From: Streptomyces sp. NBC_01276
Lineage (GTDB): Bacteria > Actinomycetota > Actinomycetes > Streptomycetales > Streptomycetaceae
Assembly: GCF_041435355.1 (NCBI RefSeq)
Contig: NZ_CP108442.1
Coordinates: forward strand, 2,356,001-2,420,000
DNA: 64,000 nucleotides
Direction of reading: 5' to 3'
The translations under genes and the position numbers were made by a program. Shown piece after piece: positions 56,954 through 64,000 of this stretch; the first letter of the stretch is position 1, and each line of letters starts with the position of its first letter. The notes under the pieces were generated by a model that was not told the origin of the DNA, did not search any database, and saw only the letters and a program-made list of their open reading frames with translations.

Positions 56954-56970
56954 CTTAAGGCTGCCTTAAG
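56954..56970. promoter_or_regulatory. A+T-containing inverted repeat upstream of the ATPase gene
   Basis: CTTAAGG-CTG-CCTTAAG, 7-base arms around three bases, in the 254-base gap between the enoyl-CoA hydratase gene and the ATPase gene. It contrasts with the G+C-rich background and could be an operator. Confidence 0.35.
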
Positions 56971-57023
56971 GCCTGGCTAATCCACCCGCAGGGGTTCTCC
57001 CCCACCGCGCCCCGAGGCGCCCT

Positions 57024-57791
57024 CTAGACGAACTTGGCCTTGCCCGGGCCCTCTTCGACGAAGCTGCGCATGCCGCGCTCACGGTCCTCGGTGGCGAACA
57101 GGCCCGCGAACCAGTTGCGTTCGATGGTCAGACCGGTGTCGATGTCGGCCTCCAGGCCCGCGTCCACGCACTCCTTCGCTGCGCGCAGGGCGATCGCCGG
57201 GCCCTGGGCGAGCTTCGCGGCCCACGCGTGCGCCTGCTCGTACACCTCGGCGGCGGGCACGATCCGGTCCACCAGACCGAGCGCGAGGGCCTCGTCGGCC
57301 TTGACCATGCGGCCGGTGAAGATGAGGTCCTTGGCCTTGGACGGGCCGACCAGCCGGGACAGCCGCTGGGTACCGCCCGCGCCCGGGATCAGGCCCAGCA
57401 GGATCTCGGGCTGGCCGAGCTTGGCGTTGTCGGCGGCGATCCGGTAGTCGGCGCAGAGCGCGAGCTCGCAGCCGCCGCCCAGCGCGTAGCCGGTGATCGC
57501 GGCGACGACGGGCTTGGGGATCCGGGCGACGGCCGTGAAGGCGTCCTGGAGGGCGCGGGACCGGGCGACCATCGCCGCGTGGTCCATCGTCTGCATCTCC
57601 TTGATGTCCGCGCCGGCCGCGAACACCTTCTCGCCGCCGTAGAGGATCACCGCGCGCACGTCGGCGCGGTCGGTGGCCTCCACCGCGAGCTCGCGCAGCC
57701 GGTCCTGGGTGGCGATGTCCAGGGCGTTCATGGGCGGGCGGTCCAGCAGGATGGTGCCGACGCCTTCGGAGACTTCGAGAGAGATGGTCAT
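57024..57791 (-). CDS. enoyl-CoA hydratase/isomerase family protein
   Basis: A 255-residue crotonase-fold enzyme adding water to trans-2-enoyl-CoA. The oxyanion-hole parts are KVFAAGADIKEMQTMD and VAAITGYALGGGCELALCAD; the two catalytic Glu of true hydratases appear as ALGGGCELAL (Glu of CEL) and KLGQPEILLGLIPGAGGTQR (Glu of PEI), so hydratase activity is likely. The ending RSFVEEGPGKAKFV is normal. Single gene with a perfect 18-pair hairpin upstream of it that ends the next operon. Confidence 0.95.
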   Translation of the reverse strand: MTISLEVSEGVGTILLDRPPMNALDIATQDRLRELAVEATDRADVRAVILYGGEKVFAAGADIKEMQTMDHAAMVARSRALQDAFTAVARIPKPVVAAITGYALGGGCELALCADYRIAADNAKLGQPEILLGLIPGAGGTQRLSRLVGPSKAKDLIFTGRMVKADEALALGLVDRIVPAAEVYEQAHAWAAKLAQGPAIALRAAKECVDAGLEADIDTGLTIERNWFAGLFATEDRERGMRSFVEEGPGKAKFV

Positions 57792-57819
57792 ACGGGGAAG
57801 GTTAGCGCCGGTTAACGGC

Positions 57820-57858
57820 AGGTGGCCCGGTGCTGTGGGTCACAGCACCGGGCCACCT
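57820..57858 (-). terminator. perfect hairpin terminator of the first L,D-transpeptidase gene
   Basis: An 18-pair stem, AGGTGGCCCGGTGCTGTG (57820-57837) and its exact complement (57841-57858), with a three-base loop, 20 bases past the stop of the transpeptidase gene on the minus strand. Confidence 0.9.
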
Positions 57859-57878
57859 CGACTACCGGGGGAGGGGGA

Positions 57879-59129
57879 CTACTTGATCCACTCCGCCCAG
57901 TCCATGTTCCAGCCGTTGAGGCCGTTGTCCGGGGCGATCTGCTTGTCCTTGGAGTTCTTCACGACGACCACGTCGCCGATCAGGGACTCGTTGTAGAACC
58001 AGGCCGCGGGCGTGCTGTCGTCGCCGGCTCCGCGCTCGTCCTCCAGGCCGACGCAGCCGTGGCTGACGTTCTCCGAGCCGAAGGTGCTGGAGGGGGCCCA
58101 GTAGTTGCCGTGGACGAAGGTGCCGGAGTTCGACAGCCGCATCGCGTGCGGGACGTCGGAGATGTCGTACTCGCCGCCGAAGCCGACGGTGGCGCCGTTC
58201 ATCCGGGTCACCTTGTACTTCTCGCTGATGACCATCTGCCCGTTGTAGGTGGTCGTCGCCGGGGCGCCCGCGGTGATCGGGATGTCCTTGAGGACCTGGC
58301 CGTCACGGACGACCTGCATCGTGTGCGCGCTCGCGTCGACGGTGGTGACCTGCGAGCGGCCGACGGTGAAGGTGACCGTACGGGTCTGCTTGCCGTAGAC
58401 CCCGGGGCGGCCCTCGACGCCGTCGAGGGCGAGCTTCACGGTGACCTTGGTGCCCGCGGCCCAGTACTTCTCGGGACGGAAGTCGAGCCGGTCGTTGCCG
58501 AACCAGTGGCCCTCGACCTTCACGGACGGCTCCGCCGTCACGGTGATGGCCTTCTCGACGGCCTCCGTGTTGGTGATGCCGCGCGTGAAGTTGATGGAGA
58601 CCGGCATGCCCACGCCGACGGTCGTACCGTCCTCCGGCGTGTAGTGGCCGACGAAGGTGTTCTGCGGAGTGAGGGTGGTGAAGGTGGTGTCCTTGGCGGA
58701 CTCCCGGCCGGACTCGTCCTTCGCGACCGCGTGCACCTTGTACTCGGTGGCGGCGGCCAGGTTGCGGGCGGGCTCCCAGCTCGCGCCGTCACCGGCCAGC
58801 TTGCCCTCCACCGCGTTGCCCTTGGTGTCGGCGACCGTCACCGTGGTCAGCTTGCCGCCGGTGCTGGAGATCTTCAGGATGCCGCTCGTCGCGACCTCCT
58901 TGGCCCCGTCGTCCGGCTTGACGCTCACCACGGCCTTGGACGCCTCGGTGCCGGTCTTGGCACCGGCGGCCGTCCCCTTGGCGTCGCTCCCGCCGCTGCC
59001 CCCGCTGTTGCTTCCTCCGCCGCCGCTGCAGGCGCTGGTGAGCAGCAGGGCCGCTCCCAGCAGAAGGGCCGGCAGGCCGGTGCGGGCGCGGCCGCGTATC
59101 GGCTGCAGGTTCACTCGTGTTCTCCCCAT
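57879..59129 (-). CDS. L,D-transpeptidase lipoprotein with Ig-like domains (copy A)
   Basis: A 416-residue cell-wall cross-linking enzyme. Lipobox LTSAC (about residue 34) and a Gly/Ser spacer lead into two Ig-like domains (residues ~75-270, e.g. NTFVGHYTPEDGTTVGVG and HWFGNDRLDFRPEKYWAAGT), then the YkuD domain with VDASAHTMQVVRDGQVLKDI and the catalytic SHGCVGLED. The C-terminal tail DNGLNGWNMDWAEWI is typical of Ldt(Mt2)-like enzymes. It forms 3-3 links between meso- or LL-diaminopimelate residues. Start MGRTRVNLQPIRGRAR at 59129. Paralogous to copy C at 62436-63665. Confidence 0.94.
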   Translation of the reverse strand: MGRTRVNLQPIRGRARTGLPALLLGAALLLTSACSGGGGSNSGGSGGSDAKGTAAGAKTGTEASKAVVSVKPDDGAKEVATSGILKISSTGGKLTTVTVADTKGNAVEGKLAGDGASWEPARNLAAATEYKVHAVAKDESGRESAKDTTFTTLTPQNTFVGHYTPEDGTTVGVGMPVSINFTRGITNTEAVEKAITVTAEPSVKVEGHWFGNDRLDFRPEKYWAAGTKVTVKLALDGVEGRPGVYGKQTRTVTFTVGRSQVTTVDASAHTMQVVRDGQVLKDIPITAGAPATTTYNGQMVISEKYKVTRMNGATVGFGGEYDISDVPHAMRLSNSGTFVHGNYWAPSSTFGSENVSHGCVGLEDERGAGDDSTPAAWFYNESLIGDVVVVKNSKDKQIAPDNGLNGWNMDWAEWIK

Positions 59130-59241
59130 GTCCCCCGCGCGCGGGCAGTCGCGCGCATGTCGACAGGAAATCACACGGGTGGACCACGAAAAGGCACGGT
59201 CGTGTCACCGTTCCGTCCCAAGTGGGACGTACGGCGGCGTG

Positions 59242-59946
59242 TCAGCCTTCGGTCCCGGGCTTGGTACCCCAGACGTAGACCACGTCCCCTTCCGTCAGCA
59301 GGTTCCACAGACGTTCGGCGTTGGCCACCGAGAGGTTGACGCAGCCGGCCGATCCGCCGTGCGCGTACAGGTCGCCGCCGCGCCCGTGCAGGGCCTGGCC
59401 CCCGTCGAAGAACTGGGCGTACGGCATCGGGGAGTCGGGGTAGAGCGTGGAGACGTGGTCCTTGTGCCGCCAGTAGATCTCGTGGCGGCCGGGACGGGTC
59501 TCCTGGTCGTCGCGGCCGGTGCGGACGGGCACCGGCGCGAAGACCACGCGGCGGCCCTCCTGGACCCACAGGAGCTGGCGGTCCAGGTCCACGCACGTCA
59601 CGCGGTCCTCGTCGGCGGGGCAGCGGCCCGCGGCGTTGGGGTTCGCGCGGGCGGCGACGGCCGTCATCGTGCGGAACGTGGCGAGGCCGGCGTAGCCGTC
59701 GGCGGGGGTGAGGCGGTTCGCGCGCTGGAAGGCTCGGACGGCGGTGCAGTCGCCCGGTGACTGCACCCCGTCGGCCTTCCGGTGCAGGTGGGCCTCCAGC
59801 TCCCGCTGGTAGGGGCCGGTCCCGGCGGTGCAGGCCGTCTCGGGGTCGGGATCGAGGGCGGCCGCGAGCGCCGGGCCCGGCAGGACGAGGACGGCGAGGA
59901 AGGCGGCCAGGACGGCCGTGGGTCCCATCGCCTGACGTACGGTCAT
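59242..59946 (-). CDS. L,D-transpeptidase with peptidoglycan-binding domain (copy B)
   Basis: A 234-residue secreted protein. Signal peptide AVLAAFLAVLVLPGPALAA, then a PG-binding-type domain (CTAVRAFQRANRLTPADGYA, with GLATFRTM) and a YkuD domain. Its catalytic region is QALHGRGGDLYAHGGSAGCV: the nucleophile Cys and an upstream His are kept, but the usual S-H-G-C is S-A-G-C, so the second conserved His is missing. VTCVDLDRQLLWVQEGRRVV opens the YkuD fold. Start MTVRQAMGPTAV at 59946. It lies 112 bases from copy A and 142 bases from the large surface-protein gene. Confidence 0.88.
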   Translation of the reverse strand: MTVRQAMGPTAVLAAFLAVLVLPGPALAAALDPDPETACTAGTGPYQRELEAHLHRKADGVQSPGDCTAVRAFQRANRLTPADGYAGLATFRTMTAVAARANPNAAGRCPADEDRVTCVDLDRQLLWVQEGRRVVFAPVPVRTGRDDQETRPGRHEIYWRHKDHVSTLYPDSPMPYAQFFDGGQALHGRGGDLYAHGGSAGCVNLSVANAERLWNLLTEGDVVYVWGTKPGTEG

Positions 59947-59990
59947 CGGTCCTCCTCCGGTCCGCCCGCCGGACCCCGCGACCCAGCCAA

Positions 59991-60057
59991 CCCGCGCGGG
60001 CGGGGGAGCGCCCGCGCGGGTGCGCCGGTGGAGTGAGGGGTCCACTCCACCGGCGCA
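59991..60057 (-). terminator. two perfect hairpins after the surface-protein gene
   Basis: Hairpin one: TGCGCCGGTGGAGTG (60021-60035) with CACTCCACCGGCGCA (60043-60057). Hairpin two: CCCGCGCGGGCG (59991-60002) with CGCCCGCGCGGG (60009-60020). They lie 32 bases past the stop of the large surface protein. Confidence 0.85.
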
Positions 60058-60088
60058 GCGGAAGGCCGGACGGCCGTGCGCGGAGCGC

Positions 60089-62281
60089 TCAGGCGTCGGG
60101 ACGCTTGTCGTGCTGCTTGCCGTGCTGCTTGCCGTCGTGCTTCGCGGGGTCCTTGCCGTGTTCCTTGCCCGGGTCCTTGCCGTACTCGTCCCGCTTGTTC
60201 TGGAGCGTGACCACGACGTGGCTGCCGGGGGCCGCCGCCGTGACGCGCACCGGGCCGGTCACCCGGTCTCGCGGCAGCACGTAACCCTCGGGGACGTCCG
60301 TCTCGACCAGGTAGTACAGGCCTTCGGAGAGCCCGTCGAAGTCGCAGACGCCGTTGCGGTCGGTCGCGCAGCCGTCCTTGACCTTCTGGTCGGCGTTGAC
60401 GCCGCGGGTCTGGAGGCCGCCGGTGCGGTTGGTCTCCTTCCAGAGCTCGAACACCGCGCCGCGCAGCGGCCGCTTCGTCTTGGCGTCCTTCTTCACGAGG
60501 TGCAGGGAGCCGGGGTGCTCCGCGTTCTCCTTGCGGTTCGCGACGGTGACGACGATGCCCTGGACGAGGTCGCCCCGCGTCAGGTCGAACGGGGTGACGG
60601 GGTCGGCGGGCCTCTCGTAACCGGCCGGGAAGCCGGTCTCCCGCCAGTAGTACGTCTCGTCGACCGGCAGCTCGACCGTGCAGGTGCCCTGGGCGTCGGT
60701 CACGCAGACCCCTTCCAGCCGCTCGTCGGCATCGTCGCCGGTGGTCTGGAGGCCGGTCCGGTCGTTGGTCTCGCGCCACAGCTCGAAGCGGGCGCCGGGC
60801 AGTCCGGCCCCGGTGTCCCGGTCGGTCTTGCGCAGCACGACCCTGGCGCCCGGCGTCTCGGTGCGGGTGTTCACGGCCCGCGCCAGGGCCCCGGCCGCGG
60901 CGTTCTCGCGGGTCAGCGTCAGCTCGAAGACCGGGTTCGCGGGCAGGTCGTGGCCCGCCGGCGGCACGGTCTCGCGCCAGTGGTACGTACCGGGCGCGGC
61001 GCCGGTGTGCGCGCAGCGGCCGGTGGCCGGGGTGGTGCAGTCGGCCACCTTCGTGTCGGGGGACGCGGTGTCCGTCTGGAGGCCCGGCACCCCGTTCGTC
61101 TCGTGCCACAGCTCGAAGCGGGCGCCGCCCAGGGGACGGCCCTCACCGTCCACCTTGGCCACGGCCACCGTGCCGGTCGGGGCGGGGGTGGGACCGCAGT
61201 CGGGGAGGTCGCCGGTGAAGGGGTAGGCGTGGAACTCCTGGCCGCCGCCCCCGATGGTCGCGCTGCCGTGGGTGACGGAGCCCGTGGTGAAGAAGCGGCC
61301 GTTGATCCCGGGCAGGGTGACCAGGGTCTCGGAGGCCCGGTTGCCGATCAGGAAGCTGCCCTGGAACTGGCCGCTGCCGGTCAGGTTGACCGCCGAGGCG
61401 TCCGGGAAGTTCCACAGCAGCCGCTCGCGGTACGCGTTGAGCGGGTCGCCGCCCCGGTCGGCGAGCGTGCCGCTGTAGGTGTTGAGGGTGCGGGTGCCGG
61501 TGCCCAGGACGTTGACGAGGATGGTCGCCGTGGGCGGGATCTGTGTGAAGCGGATGCCCTGTGCGCCGCCGCCGGTGGGGTTGACCAGGTCCGCGTCCAC
61601 GTTGAAGACCTGGAGCGGGTCGCGGTTGTTGCCGGTGAAGACGGTCTCGAAGCCGCTGTTGACGACGGTGCCGGTCGGCGGGCGCGGGCTGCCGTCGACC
61701 TTGGCGTAGCACTGGCTGGCGGCGCCGAGCCGGCCGCGCAGGCCGGCGTACGGGGCGACGGCGTTCGGGTCGGGGGTGCGGGTGCCGGTCACGGTGCCGC
61801 TGAGCGCGCCCCCGTAGCGGACCACACCCCGGTCGGCGATCAGGGTCTCGCCGGTGGCGACGGTGACGTCGGCGCCGGTGGTGAGGAAGTCCGCGCCGTC
61901 GGGGGGCGGGACCAGCGAGCCGGCGCCGACGATGCCGACGTTGTAGCGGGAGTCCCCGCCGGCCGCCTTGTCCTGGTCGAAGCTGCCGAGGACGACCAGC
62001 CGGCCCTCGGCCTCGGAGGCACGCCCCCGGACCCGGAACCGACCGCCGGCGAAGATGTTGACGGCGTTGTCGCGCCCCTTGACGCTGCCGTCGCTGCCGA
62101 TCGGCGGGAAGGGACGGGGGCAGTCGCCCGGGACGCAGGGGCCGAGTCCGCCGGGCAGCGGTGCCCGCAGGGCGCGGGCGGGCGGGGGGCCGGGGGCGGG
62201 AGCCGCCGCCAGGGCCGTGGGGGACCCGGCGGCCAGTACGGCCCCGATCGCGAGTCCCAGGGTCCAGTTCCTTGCCGACAT
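60089..62281 (-). CDS. large secreted surface protein: anchor-A-type domain plus three SpaA/CnaB repeats
   Basis: A 730-residue exported protein. Signal peptide TLGLAIGAVLAAGSPTALAA (residues ~6-25); a choice-of-anchor-A-like domain (residues ~55-355: NAVNIFAGGRFRVRG, SEAEGRLVVLGSFDQDKAAG, RLLWNFPDASAVNLTGSGQF, GSFLIGNRASETLVTLPGIN); then three SpaA/prealbumin-type repeats, each with F-E-L-W-x-E-T-N-x-x-x-G-L-Q-T and an E-box (YHWRETVPPAGHDL, YYWRETGFPAGYE, YYLVETDVPEGYVL), so internal Lys-Asn/Asp isopeptide bonds are possible. The tail GKDPGKEHGKDPAKHDGKQH is Lys/His/Asp-rich and there is no LPXTG motif or terminal helix, so sortase anchoring is unlikely. It sits between three L,D-transpeptidase genes. 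Confidence 0.88.
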   Translation of the reverse strand: MSARNWTLGLAIGAVLAAGSPTALAAAPAPGPPPARALRAPLPGGLGPCVPGDCPRPFPPIGSDGSVKGRDNAVNIFAGGRFRVRGRASEAEGRLVVLGSFDQDKAAGGDSRYNVGIVGAGSLVPPPDGADFLTTGADVTVATGETLIADRGVVRYGGALSGTVTGTRTPDPNAVAPYAGLRGRLGAASQCYAKVDGSPRPPTGTVVNSGFETVFTGNNRDPLQVFNVDADLVNPTGGGAQGIRFTQIPPTATILVNVLGTGTRTLNTYSGTLADRGGDPLNAYRERLLWNFPDASAVNLTGSGQFQGSFLIGNRASETLVTLPGINGRFFTTGSVTHGSATIGGGGQEFHAYPFTGDLPDCGPTPAPTGTVAVAKVDGEGRPLGGARFELWHETNGVPGLQTDTASPDTKVADCTTPATGRCAHTGAAPGTYHWRETVPPAGHDLPANPVFELTLTRENAAAGALARAVNTRTETPGARVVLRKTDRDTGAGLPGARFELWRETNDRTGLQTTGDDADERLEGVCVTDAQGTCTVELPVDETYYWRETGFPAGYERPADPVTPFDLTRGDLVQGIVVTVANRKENAEHPGSLHLVKKDAKTKRPLRGAVFELWKETNRTGGLQTRGVNADQKVKDGCATDRNGVCDFDGLSEGLYYLVETDVPEGYVLPRDRVTGPVRVTAAAPGSHVVVTLQNKRDEYGKDPGKEHGKDPAKHDGKQHGKQHDKRPDA

Positions 62282-62321
62282 GACGCTCCGTCCGTATCCG
62301 CGCTGATCGCCCTGCCAGGCT

Positions 62322-62352
62322 CTGGGGGCGCCCCGGTGCGGGGCGCCCCCAG
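62322..62352 (-). terminator. hairpin terminator of L,D-transpeptidase copy C
   Basis: A perfect 13-pair stem, CTGGGGGCGCCCC (62322-62334) and GGGGCGCCCCCAG (62340-62352), with a five-base loop, 84 bases past the stop of the gene on the minus strand. Confidence 0.8.
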
Positions 62353-62435
62353 TTCTAGGGCAGAGCGTCGGCGCGGCGGACGGAGGACACTCTCGCGCCA
62401 CGGCATTGCGGTCCGACAATCACTCGATTGCGGGG

Positions 62436-63665
62436 TCAGCTGACGGCGGATCCGGCGACCCAGTCGGCCCAGGACATGTTCCAGCCGCCCAGTCCGTTGT
62501 TGGGGGCCACGACGCGGTCCTGCGAGTTCACGACCTCCACCACGTCCCCGACCAGCGTCCGGTCGAAGAACCAGCCCGCCGGGGTGTCCGAGCCGCCGCC
62601 CTTGTCGTCGCGCAGGCCCACGCAGCCGTGGCTGGTGTTGCTGGAGCCGAAGGTGTCCGGGCTGGCCCAGTAGTTGCCGTGCAGGAAGGTCCCGGAGTTG
62701 GTGAGCCGCATGGCGTGGGGCACGTCGGGGATGTCGTACTCGCCGCCGAAGCCGACGGTCTGGCCGTTCATCCGGGTGACGTCGAACATCTCCATCACCA
62801 CCATCTTCCCGTTGTAGGTGGTGTTCTTGGGCGCCCCGGCGCTGATCGGGATCGTCGACAGCAGCTGCCCGTCCCGGCGGACCTCCATGGTGTGCGCGGC
62901 GGCGTCGACGAGGGAGACCTGGGAGCGGCCGACGGTGAAGCGGACGGTCTTGTCCTGGATCCCGTACGAACCGGACGCGCCCTCGACATCGCGCAGGGCC
63001 ATCTTGACGGTGACCTGGGTACCGGGCTTCCAGTACTCCTTGGGCCGGAAGTCGAGGCGCTCGTCGCCGAACCAGTGGCCGACGACCGGCACGGCCGGGT
63101 CCGAGGTGACGGTGATGGCCCGTTCCACCTCGGCCCGCTGCTTGATGGCGCGGCTGAACTTGAAGGAGACGATCATGCCGGTGCCGACGGTGGAGCGGTT
63201 CTCGGGCTTGAAGTAGCCGATGAACCTCTCCTCGGGGACGTAGGTGGTGAAGGTGGTGTGCCGGGCCTGACGGCGGTCGTGCCCGTCGCGGGCGACGGCG
63301 TCGACGGTGTACTTGGCGGCGAGCGAGAGCCGCCCGGCCGACGGTGCCGGGCTCCAGCTGAGCCCGTCGGGGGCGATGGACCCGGGGACCTGCTCCTCCT
63401 GGGCGTCCTCCACCTTGGTGACGACGACCCGTTCCAGCCGGCCCTCGGGCACGTTCACCCGCAGCGGCCCCTCGGCGGGGACCCCTTTGGCGTTGTCCGC
63501 GGGGGTGATCCGGATGGCCTCGTCGGGCAGGCGGGGTTTGCCGGGCAGGGCGATCTCCACCGGGGATCCGCCGTCCTTGGTGCAGCCGGTGAGCCCGCCC
63601 AGCAGGCCCGCCCATGCCGCCACGGCGGCCAAGCCCGCCCCTGCCCGCCTCGTCAGAAGAGTCAC
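62436..63665 (-). CDS. L,D-transpeptidase lipoprotein with Ig-like domains (copy C)
   Basis: A 409-residue paralogue of copy A. Lipobox LTGC near residue 29 (GLLGGLTGCTKDG), two Ig-like domains (ERFIGYFKPENRSTVGTGMI, HWFGDERLDFRPKEYWKPGT), YkuD domain with VDAAAHTMEVRRDGQLLSTI and catalytic SHGCVGLRDDKGG, and the same C-terminal GLGGWNMSWADWV tail. Expected to make 3-3 cross-links in the cell wall. The GTG start (VTLLTRRAGAGLAAV) at 63665 places the signal peptide correctly; a frame open further upstream has no signal-like sequence. It is the first gene of the minus-strand surface island. Confidence 0.93.
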   Translation of the reverse strand: MTLLTRRAGAGLAAVAAWAGLLGGLTGCTKDGGSPVEIALPGKPRLPDEAIRITPADNAKGVPAEGPLRVNVPEGRLERVVVTKVEDAQEEQVPGSIAPDGLSWSPAPSAGRLSLAAKYTVDAVARDGHDRRQARHTTFTTYVPEERFIGYFKPENRSTVGTGMIVSFKFSRAIKQRAEVERAITVTSDPAVPVVGHWFGDERLDFRPKEYWKPGTQVTVKMALRDVEGASGSYGIQDKTVRFTVGRSQVSLVDAAAHTMEVRRDGQLLSTIPISAGAPKNTTYNGKMVVMEMFDVTRMNGQTVGFGGEYDIPDVPHAMRLTNSGTFLHGNYWASPDTFGSSNTSHGCVGLRDDKGGGSDTPAGWFFDRTLVGDVVEVVNSQDRVVAPNNGLGGWNMSWADWVAGSAVS

Positions 63666-63828
63666 GCACCGTCCAACGACCGGCCCCCTCCGGGGGAAAC
63701 GTGAGGGCCGGGCACGTTCCGGGCAGAACTGTTCGGGCAGAACAGTGGGAAGGACCAGACGGGGACGGGCCTGGCCGGGACGCCGGGCCGCACTCCCCCG
63801 CCGGTACCAGGAGCCGTGGAGGCGGGCA

Positions 63829-64000
63829 GTGTCGAGCGCAGCCGAGCAAGAGGCGGTGGATGCCGCCGCCAGCAGTGCCGTGGGCGGCCCCGCGGCAAGG
63901 GACGCCATGGACTCCGTGCGCGAGCGGGTCCAGGCACAGGTGTTACGGGCCGCCGCGCATCCGGCGCCACCCGTGTGGCCCGGGTCCGCGCATCCGCTGG
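63829..64000 (+). CDS. 5' end of an unidentified gene with a TTA codon
   Basis: From the GTG at 63829, with GGAGG six bases upstream, a frame stays open for 57 codons to the window edge (VSSAAEQEAVDAAASSAVGG then PAARDAMDSVRERVQAQVLR). Third-position G/C is about 80%. Codon 40 or so is TTA (within CAGGTGTTACGG), the rare leucine codon read by bldA tRNA, so expression may be tied to development. Divergent from the transpeptidase copy C. No family can be recognised from this part. Confidence 0.5.
   Translation, partial: MSSAAEQEAVDAAASSAVGGPAARDAMDSVRERVQAQVLRAAAHPAPPVWPGSAHPL

Noticed and set aside
60089-60190. A sortase (LPXTG) anchor at the end of the SpaA-repeat protein
   Set aside because: The tail is Lys/His/Asp/Gly-rich to the last residue; no LPXTG-like motif or hydrophobic helix is present.

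Overview
The window is chromosomal DNA of a Streptomyces or very close relative. It is about 70% G+C or more, coding frames show very strong G/C at third codon positions, GTG starts and ATGA/GTGA overlaps are common, and there is an SsgA-like protein, a family confined to sporulating actinomycetes. Gene order around gatC-gatA-gatB, a membrane GGDEF-EAL protein, ligA, mnmA, an amidase, a cysteine desulfurase, an oligopeptide ABC transporter, SseB proteins, gcvT-gcvH-glyA and sdaA matches, as I remember it, the S. coelicolor core chromosome around SCO5470-SCO5500 (there ligA is SCO5494 and rmdB SCO5495).

Layout. 1-7.8 kb: the 5' part of a LuxR-type AAA regulator, a tiny basic protein, a three-helix membrane protein, two GNAT acetyltransferases, an MMPL exporter, a cupin and a DinB-like protein. 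7.8-11.2 kb: an iron-box-controlled divergent region with the remains of a siderophore-interacting protein gene on one side and, on the other, a cytoplasmic penicillin-acylase homologue translationally coupled to an IucB-type acetyltransferase. 11.2-15.4 kb: gatCAB, with a small membrane protein between gatA and gatB. 15.5-22 kb: c-di-GMP enzyme, DNA ligase, MetE-like protein and SDR. 22-29.4 kb: a GlxA-type regulator divergent from a quinone-oxidoreductase-like enzyme, then mnmA, amidase, cysteine desulfurase, thioesterase and TRIC channel. 29.8-36 kb: a five-gene peptide ABC transporter with an odd repeat-rich leader. 36.6-38.9 kb: two SseB-type proteins and a P-loop protein. 39-45.6 kb: tandem glycine riboswitch, gcvT, gcvH, glyA, an amino-acid permease and sdaA, together a glycine/serine utilisation block.

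45.7-51.6 kb: a short ORF with a strong ribosome binding site, an SsgA-like protein, a secreted AMIN-like protein, a flavodoxin-fold reductase, then a cobalamin riboswitch driving cbiMNQO (cobalt uptake), a leaderless PadR regulator and an EF-hand protein. 51.7-53.9 kb: the most notable locus, a cyclodipeptide synthase overlapping a P450 that strongly resembles CYP121 of Mycobacterium tuberculosis, so a likely mycocyclosin-type (C-C coupled cyclic dipeptide) pathway. 53.9-57.8 kb: a beta-propeller lipoprotein coupled to a NodB-fold protein with an altered metal motif, an anti-sigma-type ATPase and an enoyl-CoA hydratase. 57.9-63.7 kb: a cell-surface island of three L,D-transpeptidases around a large secreted protein with an anchor-A-like domain and three SpaA/CnaB-type repeats but no LPXTG signal. 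The last 170 bases open a new + strand gene with a TTA codon.

Functional calls come from reading translated sequence and from memory of the families; no database search was run.
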